Source of the DNA: Arthrobacter sp. Leaf141
GTDB lineage: Bacteria > Actinomycetota > Actinomycetes > Actinomycetales > Micrococcaceae
Direction: 5' to 3'
Length of the DNA: 64,000 bases
NCBI RefSeq assembly: GCF_001424565.1
Contig: NZ_LMOL01000004.1
Coordinates: 62,328-126,327, forward strand
Numbering within the stretch: the first letter of the stretch is position 1; each line of letters starts with the position of its first letter. The translations under genes were made by a program, and so were the position numbers. Shown in pieces: positions 1 to 7,452 of the stretch. The notes under the pieces are model-generated. The model worked only from the letters and a program-made list of their open reading frames with translations, did not search any database and was not told where the DNA came from.

Positions 1-2
1 CC

Positions 3-626
3 GGCGAAGACGAAAACGGTGTCCAGACCTTCAACGTGGTCGAAGCCCAGCTCCGCCCGGACGTCACCGTCCCGGACCACGGACGCCGGTCCTATACCTC
101 CAGCGCCTGCGGAATCTGCGGCACCGACTCGGTGGATGCGGTGACCAGGTCCTCGCACTACAGCCCCGCCGGCGATCCGCTCACCGTGGCCGCGGAAGTC
201 CTGGCGTCCCTGCCGGACCAGTTGAGGAAAGGGCAGGCCGTCTTCGAACGCACCGGCGGTGTGCACGCCGCCGGACTGTTCACCATAGACGGCGACGGCG
301 GCGCCCGGCTGCTGTGCGTCCGGGAGGACGTGGGCCGGCACAACGCCGTGGACAAGGTGGTGGGGTGGGCCCTCCGGGAAGGCCTCCTTCCGCTGCGCGG
401 GACGGTCCTGCAGGTCTCCGGCCGCGCCTCCTTTGAACTGGTCCAGAAAGCGGCCCTGGCAGGTATCCCGGTGCTGTCCGCCGTCAGTGCGCCGTCGTCC
501 CTGGCAGTGGAGCTCGCGGAATCCAGCGGGCTGACCCTGGCCGGCTTCAGCCGGGGCACCAGCTTTAACGTCTATGCCGGGGCCGGCCGCATTGCCCCAC
601 CCGGCGCTGCTGTTCAGCCATCCTGA
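3..626 (+). CDS. fdhD: FdhD, formate dehydrogenase accessory sulfurtransferase (5' truncated by window edge)
   Basis: This is the C-terminal two-thirds of FdhD, the cytosolic protein that passes sulfur from a cysteine desulfurase to the molybdenum cofactor of formate dehydrogenase. The reading frame is open from base 3 and the true start lies outside the window. The double-cysteine motif [10 protein letters not shown] carries the sulfur-transfer cysteines. It is followed by the conserved segments [23 protein letters not shown] and [12 protein letters not shown], which are typical of the family's nucleotide and cofactor-binding half. The gene ends in TGA at 624-626. No formate dehydrogenase subunit is visible here; partners, if linked, lie upstream of the window. 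The family call is firm and only the N-terminus is missing. Confidence 0.95.
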   Translation, partial: GEDENGVQTFNVVEAQLRPDVTVPDHGRRSYTSSACGICGTDSVDAVTRSSHYSPAGDPLTVAAEVLASLPDQLRKGQAVFERTGGVHAAGLFTIDGDGGARLLCVREDVGRHNAVDKVVGWALREGLLPLRGTVLQVSGRASFELVQKAALAGIPVLSAVSAPSSLAVELAESSGLTLAGFSRGTSFNVYAGAGRIAPPGAAVQPS

Positions 627-628
627 GG

Positions 629-650
629 GCCCGGGAGCTGCAGCCCGGGC
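629..650 (+). terminator. GC hairpin just after fdhD
   Basis: A perfect 7-bp stem (GCCCGGG at 629-635 with CCCGGGC at 644-650) closes an 8-base loop three bases after the fdhD stop. There is no T-tract, so this is a hairpin that may help end transcription rather than a classical intrinsic terminator. Confidence 0.35.
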
Positions 651-704
651 TACCCGCGGCCCGTGTGCCGGGGTAGCTATCACCGAAAGCACCCGGTAGA
701 TTTA

Positions 705-717
705 TCCATCGAATGGA
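705..717. promoter_or_regulatory. Palindrome upstream of the alpha-mannosidase, possible operator
   Basis: TCCAT-CGA-ATGGA is a perfect 5+3+5 inverted repeat 39 bases before the mannosidase start codon. An odd-spaced palindrome at this distance fits a repressor site for a sugar-responsive regulator. That is inference from position and symmetry only; no regulator gene lies beside it. Confidence 0.35.
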
Positions 718-755
718 CATCTTGGTCCACTTCCCAGCGCTAAAGAGGACCCAGA

Positions 756-3700
756 TTGCATGACGACCGCCGGATCACGGAAGTCCGCCTTGAGAGGTTC
801 CTGCGTGAGCGCATCAACCCCGCCGTATACAGCCGCAGCCTGCCGCTGACGCTGACCAGCTGGGAGGTTCCGGACGAGCCGGTCCCCGCGCTGGAGGCCA
901 TGCGCCAGGAATTCCTTCCACAGGAGCACAACGCCGCCTGGGGCAAGCCGTGGGGGACCACCTGGCTGCGCGTGCAGGGCGAGGTCCCCGAAACGTGGGG
1001 CACCGGGCCTGGTACCGCCGTCGAGGTGGTGGTTGACCTTGGCTTCACCACCGAGGTGCCGGGGTTCCAGTGCGAGGGCATCGCCTGGCGGGCAGACGGC
1101 AGCATCATCAAGGCCATCTCGCCCCGCAACCAGTACATCCCGTTGAAGCTGCTGGGCAGCGGCATGGCGGTGGACTTCTACGTGGAGGCTGCAGCCAACC
1201 CCGATGTGGCGCAAGGGTGGACGTTTGCGGCCACTCCTTACGGCGACAAGGCGACGGCCGGAACGGCTCCGCAGTACCGGCTGGGACGCATCGCGATCGC
1301 CGAACTGCAGCAGGAGGTCTGGGAGCTGCAGCAGGACATCTTGACCCTGGCGGGCCTGATGGCGCAGCTGCCCCTTGAGCTTCCCCGCCGGCACGAAATA
1401 CTCCGCGCCCTGGAACGCATGCTCGATCTGATGGATCCGGACGACATCGCCGGGACTGCCGCCGCCGGACGGGAGGTCCTGGCCAGGGTCCTGGCCCGGC
1501 CCGCGTACGGATCCGCGCACCAGCTGGTGGCCACCGGGCACGCGCACATCGATTCGGCCTGGCTGTGGCCGGTGCGGGAAACCATCCGCAAGTGTGCCAG
1601 GACGTTCTCCAACGTGGTGGCCCTGATGGACGAGGACCCGGACTTTGTGTTTTCGTGCTCCTCCGCCCAGCAGCTTTCCTGGATCAAGGAGTTCTACCCT
1701 GAACTTTTCGCCCGCATCCGGGAGAAGGTCCGTACGGGCCAGTTCGTTCCCGTGGGCGGCATGTGGGTGGAGTCGGACACCAACATGCCCGGCGGCGAGG
1801 CCATGGCCCGCCAGTTCCTTGAGGGCAAGAGCTTTTTCCTGGCCGAGTTCGGCGTCGAATGCCGGGAGGCCTGGCTGCCCGATTCCTTCGGCTACTCAGC
1901 CGCCCTGCCGCAGATCGTCAAAGAAGCAGGCAGCCGCTGGTTCCTGACCCAGAAAATTTCCTGGAACCAGACCAACAAGATGCCGCACCACACGTTCAAC
2001 TGGGAGGGCATCGACGGCACCCGCCTGTTCACCCACTTCCCGCCGGTGGACACCTATAATTCCGAACTCAGCGGAGCGGACCTGGCCCACGCGGAACGCA
2101 ATTACCGCGACCACGGCCGCGGCTCAGTCTCGCTGGTACCGTTCGGCTACGGTGACGGCGGCGGCGGACCCACCCGGGAGATGCTTGCAGCCGCTGCCCG
2201 CACCGCTGACCTCGAAGGGTCCCCGAAGGTACGCCTGGGATCCGCGGAGAGCTTCTTCCAGCAGGCCGAGGACGACTACCAGGGCCTGCCCGTCTGGGTG
2301 GGTGAAATGTACCTTGAACTGCACCGTGGCACCTACACCAGCCAGGCCAACACCAAAAAAGGCAACCGGCGCAGTGAACACCTGCTGCGCGAAGCGGAAC
2401 TCTGGTGCGCCACCGCAACAGTCCGGACCCATGGCGGCTTCGAGTATCCCGCAGCCGAGCTCAAGCGCCTCTGGCGCCTGGTGCTGCTGCAGCAGTTCCA
2501 CGACATTCTGCCCGGCAGCTCGATCGCCTGGGTGCACCAGGATGCCGAACGCAACTACGCCGCCGTCGCGGCCGGGCTGGAGGCCGTTATCGCCGCAGCC
2601 GCTGCTGCGATGCTGGGCCAGGGCGGCCGGCAGTTCCTGCTGAACGCAGCACCGCACGCCAGGGACGGTGTGCCGGCCCTGGGCGCGGCCGAACGGTCGA
2701 TCGTGCCCGTGCCGGCGACGGCCCAGGCCCAGGGCGGCAGTTACGTCCTGGATAACGGCGTTATCAGGGCAGAGCTGGACGGGGCGGGGTTACTGGTCTC
2801 CCTGGTGGACCATGCCAGCGGCCGTGAGGCCATCGCCCCCGGCCAGCCGGGTAACCTCCTGGAGCTGCACCGGGACACCCCCAATGAATGGGACGCCTGG
2901 GACATCGATGAGTTCTACCGCCGCAATGTCACACCGCTGACGGCTGCGGCGTCCGTCCGGGTGTCCACCCACGGGCCGGACGCCGGCGTGGTGGTGGAGC
3001 GGCTGGCCGGCACGTCCCCGGTAACGCAGCACATCACCCTTGCCCCGGGCAGCCCCGCGCTGTCCATCACCACCACGGTCGACTGGCAGGAGCGGGAGAA
3101 GCTGCTCAAACTCGGCTTCGGCCTGGACGTCCGGGCGGACCGTTCCGCCGCGGAGACGCAGTTCGGCCACGTTTTCCGGCCGACGCACACCAATACGTCC
3201 TGGGAAGCAGCGAAGTTTGAAGTCTGCGCCCACCGGTGGATCCACGTTGCCGAACCCGGCTACGGGGTGGCGGTCTCCAATTCGTCCACCTACGGCCACG
3301 ACGTCACCAGGAACGTCAGGGCCGACGGCGGGACCACCACCACCGTCCGGCTGTCCCTGGTGCGGGCTCCGAAGTTCCCCGATCCCGAAGCGGACCGCGG
3401 CCGCCACGAGTTCACCGTCACCATCCGGCCCGGTGCCGCAATCGCCGACGCCGTCCAGGAAGGCTACCGGACCAACCTGGTGCCCCGGCTGGTCAGCGGG
3501 GCGGCGCCGGTGGAGCCGCTGGTGGCCGTGAGCAACGACGCTGTGGTGGTCGAAGCCGTGAAGCTTGCCGAGGACGGCTCAGGCGATGTGGTGGTGCGGC
3601 TGTACGAGTCGCTGGGCCGGCGCTCCACGGCCAGGATCACGGCAGGCTTCCCCTGCACCACGGTGCAGGCCGTCGATCTGTTGGAACGCCCCGTTGAGGC

Positions 3701-3800
3701 TCCCGGCGTGGATGCCGGCTCCGACGGCGCCGGCCTCCGGCTGCGGCCCTTCCAGCTGGTGACGCTGCGGTTCGTCCGGCAGCAGCTGCCCGCGTCCTGA
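756..3800 (+). CDS. GH38 alpha-mannosidase
   Basis: This is a 1014-residue glycoside hydrolase family 38 enzyme, expected to cleave terminal alpha-mannosyl residues in the cytoplasm (no signal peptide is seen). Family landmarks are the zinc-binding HAHID at residues 262-266, the segment GGMWVESDTNMPGG with the probable nucleophile Asp341, and WLPDSFGYSAALPQI. The C-terminal half holds the beta-sandwich region with conserved NEWDAWDIDEFYR. The length is normal for bacterial GH38. The start chosen is TTG at 756, preceded by AAGAGGA at 743-749; the nearby ATG at 760 is out of frame. The gene stands alone with a palindrome upstream and a long hairpin downstream. The exact linkage specificity cannot be read from sequence. 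Confidence 0.93.
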   Translation: MHDDRRITEVRLERFLRERINPAVYSRSLPLTLTSWEVPDEPVPALEAMRQEFLPQEHNAAWGKPWGTTWLRVQGEVPETWGTGPGTAVEVVVDLGFTTEVPGFQCEGIAWRADGSIIKAISPRNQYIPLKLLGSGMAVDFYVEAAANPDVAQGWTFAATPYGDKATAGTAPQYRLGRIAIAELQQEVWELQQDILTLAGLMAQLPLELPRRHEILRALERMLDLMDPDDIAGTAAAGREVLARVLARPAYGSAHQLVATGHAHIDSAWLWPVRETIRKCARTFSNVVALMDEDPDFVFSCSSAQQLSWIKEFYPELFARIREKVRTGQFVPVGGMWVESDTNMPGGEAMARQFLEGKSFFLAEFGVECREAWLPDSFGYSAALPQIVKEAGSRWFLTQKISWNQTNKMPHHTFNWEGIDGTRLFTHFPPVDTYNSELSGADLAHAERNYRDHGRGSVSLVPFGYGDGGGGPTREMLAAAARTADLEGSPKVRLGSAESFFQQAEDDYQGLPVWVGEMYLELHRGTYTSQANTKKGNRRSEHLLREAELWCATATVRTHGGFEYPAAELKRLWRLVLLQQFHDILPGSSIAWVHQDAERNYAAVAAGLEAVIAAAAAAMLGQGGRQFLLNAAPHARDGVPALGAAERSIVPVPATAQAQGGSYVLDNGVIRAELDGAGLLVSLVDHASGREAIAPGQPGNLLELHRDTPNEWDAWDIDEFYRRNVTPLTAAASVRVSTHGPDAGVVVERLAGTSPVTQHITLAPGSPALSITTTVDWQEREKLLKLGFGLDVRADRSAAETQFGHVFRPTHTNTSWEAAKFEVCAHRWIHVAEPGYGVAVSNSSTYGHDVTRNVRADGGTTTTVRLSLVRAPKFPDPEADRGRHEFTVTIRPGAAIADAVQEGYRTNLVPRLVSGAAPVEPLVAVSNDAVVVEAVKLAEDGSGDVVVRLYESLGRRSTARITAGFPCTTVQAVDLLERPVEAPGVDAGSDGAGLRLRPFQLVTLRFVRQQLPAS

Positions 3801-3802
3801 CT

Positions 3803-3846
3803 TTTTGCCTTGCCGCGCAGCCAACGGGAAGCGCGGCAAGGCAAAA
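3803..3846. terminator. Perfect 16-bp stem-loop after the mannosidase gene
   Basis: The arm TTTTGCCTTGCCGCGC (3803-3818) pairs perfectly with 3831-3846 around a 12-base loop. The stem itself begins with T's and ends with A's, so neither strand has a U-tract after the hairpin. It probably separates the mannosidase from the convergent minus-strand unit. The rest of 3801-4033 shows nothing else I can support. Confidence 0.55.
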
Positions 3847-4033
3847 CAGCCTTAAACAGGCTGAGTGGGGGCGGTCCCCAACGGCCGCCACCACTCATCC
3901 CCCCAATGTGTGCAAAGGCCCCCGGGGCGAACGACGCTAAAGAAATTTATCCCCGTTCAGAAACGCGCTGCGCCCCACCTTCACACATTCATGATTGTTT
4001 CACATTCTAATGATTTTGTGAAAGGTCGGGAGA

Positions 4034-4771
4034 TTACTTTTCGGTATATTTCCTGCGTCGGCAGCTTTTTCGCCGGGTCCAGACCTTTGCCGCCCAGATC
4101 AGCGCGAGGCCAAGAACGAAGCACAGGATGGCTGTGTAGTTGACCACAAAGGCCACGGCGTCGGAATTCGGCGGCAGGAATGGGAACAGCAGGGACAGCG
4201 CAGTGGCGATGGCGCCAAGGCCCAGGAGTGCAGCCGCAAAGCGCACCGGAACGGGCAGCCGGCCCAGCGCCGCCCGGACCATGGCCGGAAGCAGGACCAG
4301 GGCAACAAACGCGGGATAGGCCCGTCCTGCCGCCCCGTAGTACTCGGCCAGCATGGCGTGCCGCGCGTCCCTGTCGGAGACTGCCGAGAGACCCGCCGAG
4401 GAACCGGTGGTATCCATCAGCAGGAACACGCCCACCACCGCTACGGAGATGACCAGCAGGGCCGCCATCCCCACCCGGCCGGTCAAAAGCCGGTAGGCAC
4501 CATCGGCGCCGAACCCACGGGTGGTCCGTACGCCGATAAAAAACACGGCTCCGAAAATGATGAAGCGCAGCGCCAGGTTGGTGAGGTTGATGCCGCCCAG
4601 GGCCGCATCAATCCACACGTATGGTGCTTCGATGCTGAGCAGGATGGCAAGGGTCATCAGCGCAAAGATGGAAAACAGCGACCTGTTTTCCCCCCGGAGG
4701 GCGCTGGGGATCCGGGCCAGGGCCACCAGCCCGCACACGGCCAGCGTTGTCCACTGAAGAATATCGATCAT
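4034..4771 (-). CDS. Seven-span integral membrane protein of unknown function
   Basis: A 245-residue hydrophobic protein with about seven membrane segments and a basic, Arg/Lys-rich C-terminal tail (TRRKSCRRRKYTEK). No enzyme motif is recognisable. Its ATG overlaps the stop of the upstream HTH gene by ATGA, so the two are almost certainly translated together. HTH genes paired with a membrane protein of this size are common in actinobacteria; the layout resembles the MAB_1171c/DUF6545 putative transporters, but I cannot confirm membership. Function unknown. Confidence 0.75.
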   Translation of the reverse strand: MIDILQWTTLAVCGLVALARIPSALRGENRSLFSIFALMTLAILLSIEAPYVWIDAALGGINLTNLALRFIIFGAVFFIGVRTTRGFGADGAYRLLTGRVGMAALLVISVAVVGVFLLMDTTGSSAGLSAVSDRDARHAMLAEYYGAAGRAYPAFVALVLLPAMVRAALGRLPVPVRFAAALLGLGAIATALSLLFPFLPPNSDAVAFVVNYTAILCFVLGLALIWAAKVWTRRKSCRRRKYTEK

Positions 4772-5505
4772 CCCAGGTTCTCCCAGATCTTTTCTGCCTG
4801 CTCGTGGTCCTGCTCCTGGCGCCGCAGCACCTTGCCGAGGGCCTGCAGCCGCTCGCCCGCCAAAACGGTCAGGTCGGCGTCGGACATGCCCTCCAGTGCT
4901 GCCTGCCGCGCCCCGGGTGGCCAGCCGGCCTCCTCCTCCGTAACCAGGCCCGTGGCAACCAGCCCCCCTGCTGGCCCCACCCCGGCCGCCTGTGAAGTGG
5001 CCAGGGCCAGCTCCGGCGTCAACCGGTTGGCGGTCAGCTGGGCTGAGTAGTTCTGCGGGGCGATGCCGGTGGCGGCTGAAACGCGGTGCCGCACCTCGCC
5101 GTCGTCAATGGCATCAACCCAGTTTTTAACCGAGGTGGCGTGCGGGGCCGGGCTGAGCGCCGGTGGCAGTCCGGCTGCTGCGCCCTCAGGCTCCACCGCG
5201 GTCCGCGACAGCACGGCCCGCAGCAGGTCGGGGGTGGAAATCTGGCTGACCAGTTCGCCCCGGGTGGGCAGCCGGGGCGGGCCGGCCAGCTCGCGGTACG
5301 CCTCGAAATCCGCGAGGGCCGCGACCGGGCCGATGTTGTAGGCGCGGCTGATGCTGACAAGGGTGCTTTCCGATACCTTGCCCCGGACCAGCTGCTGGGC
5401 GAGGGTGGTCCGCTTGATTCCGGAAACCCTGCAGACGTCGGCGGTGCTGGCGTTGGGCGCGATGCCTTGCAGCCAGCGCTGGAACGCCTTGGCGGGGAGT
5501 GGCAT
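4768..5505 (-). CDS. Helix-turn-helix DNA-binding protein paired with a membrane protein
   Basis: A protein of 245 residues starting MPLPAKAFQRWLQG. An XRE-like HTH spans roughly residues 20-60 (STADVCRVSGIKRTTLAQQL, then VSESTLVSISRAYNIGP). A second, similar segment near TGIAPQNYSAQLTANRLTPE suggests an internal repeat of the HTH fold. The C-terminal region is charged (LRRQEQDHEQAEKIWENL) and could form a short coiled coil. The ATG at 5505 was chosen over a longer open frame because the upstream residues are low-quality and overlap the divergent promoter region; a weak AGAGAG precedes it. A -10-like TAAAAT lies at 5538-5543 on this strand. It overlaps the downstream membrane gene by 4 bp. 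Confidence 0.75.
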   Translation of the reverse strand: MPLPAKAFQRWLQGIAPNASTADVCRVSGIKRTTLAQQLVRGKVSESTLVSISRAYNIGPVAALADFEAYRELAGPPRLPTRGELVSQISTPDLLRAVLSRTAVEPEGAAAGLPPALSPAPHATSVKNWVDAIDDGEVRHRVSAATGIAPQNYSAQLTANRLTPELALATSQAAGVGPAGGLVATGLVTEEEAGWPPGARQAALEGMSDADLTVLAGERLQALGKVLRRQEQDHEQAEKIWENLG

Positions 5506-5563
5506 GGACAGCTCTCTGCAGAACGGACGGTGTACCCATTTTAGCCTGCCGGAATCTTCGGAT

Positions 5564-5592
5564 TTTACGCAGGCCTCCGCTTCGACTATGCT
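5564..5592 (+). promoter_or_regulatory. Putative promoter of the ABC-F leader
   Basis: TTTACG (5564-5569), a 17-base spacer and TATGCT (5587-5592) each match the housekeeping consensus at 4 of 6 positions. A transcript from here would start near 5598, immediately before the leader hairpin. Confidence 0.5.
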
Positions 5593-5603
5593 TGAACGTC
5601 GAG

Positions 5604-5649
5604 CCCGCTGGTCCGTACACCCCCCAAGTCCGGACCAGCGGGTTCTTTT
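5604..5649 (+). terminator. Intrinsic-terminator hairpin in the ABC-F leader (attenuator candidate)
   Basis: A perfect 12-bp stem (CCCGCTGGTCCG at 5604-5615 with 5631-5642) closes a 15-base loop holding six consecutive C's. It is followed at once by TTCTTTT (5643-5649). This is a textbook intrinsic terminator, but no plus-strand gene lies upstream. It sits between the putative promoter and the ABC-F gene, so it is better read as an attenuator or as the 3' end of a small RNA of about 50 nt. An ATG at 5588 opens a frame through the hairpin. Confidence 0.7.
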
Positions 5650-5744
5650 ATGTCCTGCGGCCGCAATGCCTGAACCGCATGGCTTTTGCCGGCAGCTGCC
5701 AGGCAGGAATCCGGTTGCGGATGCGCCGGCGAAAGGACACACGG

Positions 5745-7400
5745 ATGACTGCCACCCTGGTTGCCAAGGATGTTGCCGGCGGGCATGACCACCGCCAACT
5801 TTTCGCCAATCTTTCCCTGACCGTTGCCCCGGGAGATGTGGTGGGCGTGGTGGGTGCCAACGGCGCCGGGAAGTCCACCCTGCTGCGGCTCCTCGCCGGT
5901 GTGGACAAGCCGCAGGAGGGGACCGTTAGCCTGGCCCCCGCTGACGCCTTTGTGGGCTGGCTTCCCCAGGAACACGAACGGGTGTCCGGCGAAACAGTGG
6001 CAGGCTACATCGCGCGCCGGACAGGCTGCGCGCAGGCCACCATCGAGATGGAATCCACTGCCGAGGCCCTGGGTGCCGGCGCGCCCGGCGCCGACGATGA
6101 CTACGCGCGCGCCTTCGACCGCTGGATGGCATCCGGTGCCGCGGACCTCGACGACCGCATTCCAGGGGTCCTGGCCGACCTTGGACTGACCGCTGGTGCT
6201 GACTCGGCCATGACCGGGCTGTCCGGCGGCCAGGCCGCACGGGTGGCGCTCGCCGCCCTGTTGCTGAGCCGCTTCGACGTCGTCCTTCTGGACGAGCCCA
6301 CCAACGACCTGGACCTCGCAGGCCTGGCCAAGCTTGAGGCCTTCGTGACCGGCCTGCGCGGCGGAGTGGTCCTGGTCAGCCACGACCGCGAATTCCTGGC
6401 CCGCTGCGTCACCACCGTGGTGGAACTGGATCTGGCCCAGAACTCCGTGGCCGTCTACGACGGCGGCTACGACGCCTTCCTGGAGGAACGCGCGGTGGCC
6501 AAGCGCCACGCCCGCGAAAAGTACGAGGAATTCGCTGCCACCAAGGCCGATCTGGTGTCCCGGGCCCGGACCCAGCGCGAATGGAGCTCCCAAGGCGTCC
6601 GGAACGCCATGAAAAAGAGCCCAGACAACGACAAGATCCGCCGTGCGGCCAGCGTGGAGTCCTCGGAGAAGCAGGCCCAGAAGGTGCGGCAGATGGAATC
6701 CCGGATCGCCCGGCTGGACACCGTGGAGGAGCCGCGCAAGGAATGGCAGCTGCAGTTCACCATCGGCCAGGCCCCCCGGTCCAGCGCCGTTGTGGCGACC
6801 CTCCGCGACGCCGTGGTCCGGCAGGGCAGCTTCACCCTGGGGCCCGTGAACCTCCAGCTCAACGCGGGGGAGCGGATCGGCATCACCGGACCCAACGGGG
6901 CTGGCAAGTCCACGCTCCTGCGCCTGCTCCTTGGCAGTATCGAACCGGACTCCGGCAACGCAGCCATGGGCGCCTCGGTGGCCGTGGGCGAAATTGACCA
7001 GGCCCGCGGCCTGCTGGCCGGGCACCTGCCCCTGGCAGACGCCGTCGAATCCGTCCTGGTGGACCTGACCGCCGCGGAGGTCCGCACCCTGCTGGCCAAG
7101 TTCGGGCTGAAGGCGGACCACACGGCACGTCCCGTGGACTCCCTCTCGCCCGGCGAACGGACCCGGGCGGCCCTGGCCCTGCTCCAGGCGCGCGGGGTGA
7201 ACCTGCTGGTCCTGGACGAACCCACCAACCACCTTGACCTGCCGGCCATCGAGCAGCTCGAAGATGCCCTGGACAGCTACGACGGCGCCCTGCTGCTGGT
7301 GACGCACGACAGGCGGCTGCTGGAGAACGTCCGGTTGGATGTACGTTGGGACGTGGACAGCGGCAAGGTCACCGAGCAGCACACCGGCAGCAGTTCCTGA
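5745..7400 (+). CDS. ABC-F family ATPase (ribosome-associated, antibiotic-resistance type)
   Basis: A 551-residue protein with two ABC ATPase domains and no membrane segments: the ABC-F class, which acts at the ribosomal E site in translation control or antibiotic protection. Domain 1 has Walker A GANGAGKST (residues 37-45), signature LSGGQAARV (about 159) and Walker B VVLLDEPTNDLDL. Domain 2 has GPNGAGKST (about 381), LSPGERTRA (about 467) and LLVLDEPTNHLDL. A charged linker of about 80 residues lies between them. The ATG at 5745 was chosen because AAAGGA (5732-5737) is ideally spaced and the first domain begins at residue 7. The terminator-like leader upstream fits the attenuation seen for many resistance ABC-F genes. 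Which drug class, if any, cannot be told. Confidence 0.9.
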   Translation: MTATLVAKDVAGGHDHRQLFANLSLTVAPGDVVGVVGANGAGKSTLLRLLAGVDKPQEGTVSLAPADAFVGWLPQEHERVSGETVAGYIARRTGCAQATIEMESTAEALGAGAPGADDDYARAFDRWMASGAADLDDRIPGVLADLGLTAGADSAMTGLSGGQAARVALAALLLSRFDVVLLDEPTNDLDLAGLAKLEAFVTGLRGGVVLVSHDREFLARCVTTVVELDLAQNSVAVYDGGYDAFLEERAVAKRHAREKYEEFAATKADLVSRARTQREWSSQGVRNAMKKSPDNDKIRRAASVESSEKQAQKVRQMESRIARLDTVEEPRKEWQLQFTIGQAPRSSAVVATLRDAVVRQGSFTLGPVNLQLNAGERIGITGPNGAGKSTLLRLLLGSIEPDSGNAAMGASVAVGEIDQARGLLAGHLPLADAVESVLVDLTAAEVRTLLAKFGLKADHTARPVDSLSPGERTRAALALLQARGVNLLVLDEPTNHLDLPAIEQLEDALDSYDGALLLVTHDRRLLENVRLDVRWDVDSGKVTEQHTGSSS

Positions 7401-7452
7401 AACTGAAGCACCCCGGGGGAACCACCACCAATCTAGGCGCGGAGCAGCAACC

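Noticed and set aside
5604..5649. Calling the C6-loop hairpin a true 6C RNA
   Set aside because: The 6C RNA class has two C-rich loops; only one is present here. The hairpin is reported as an attenuator or small-RNA candidate instead.
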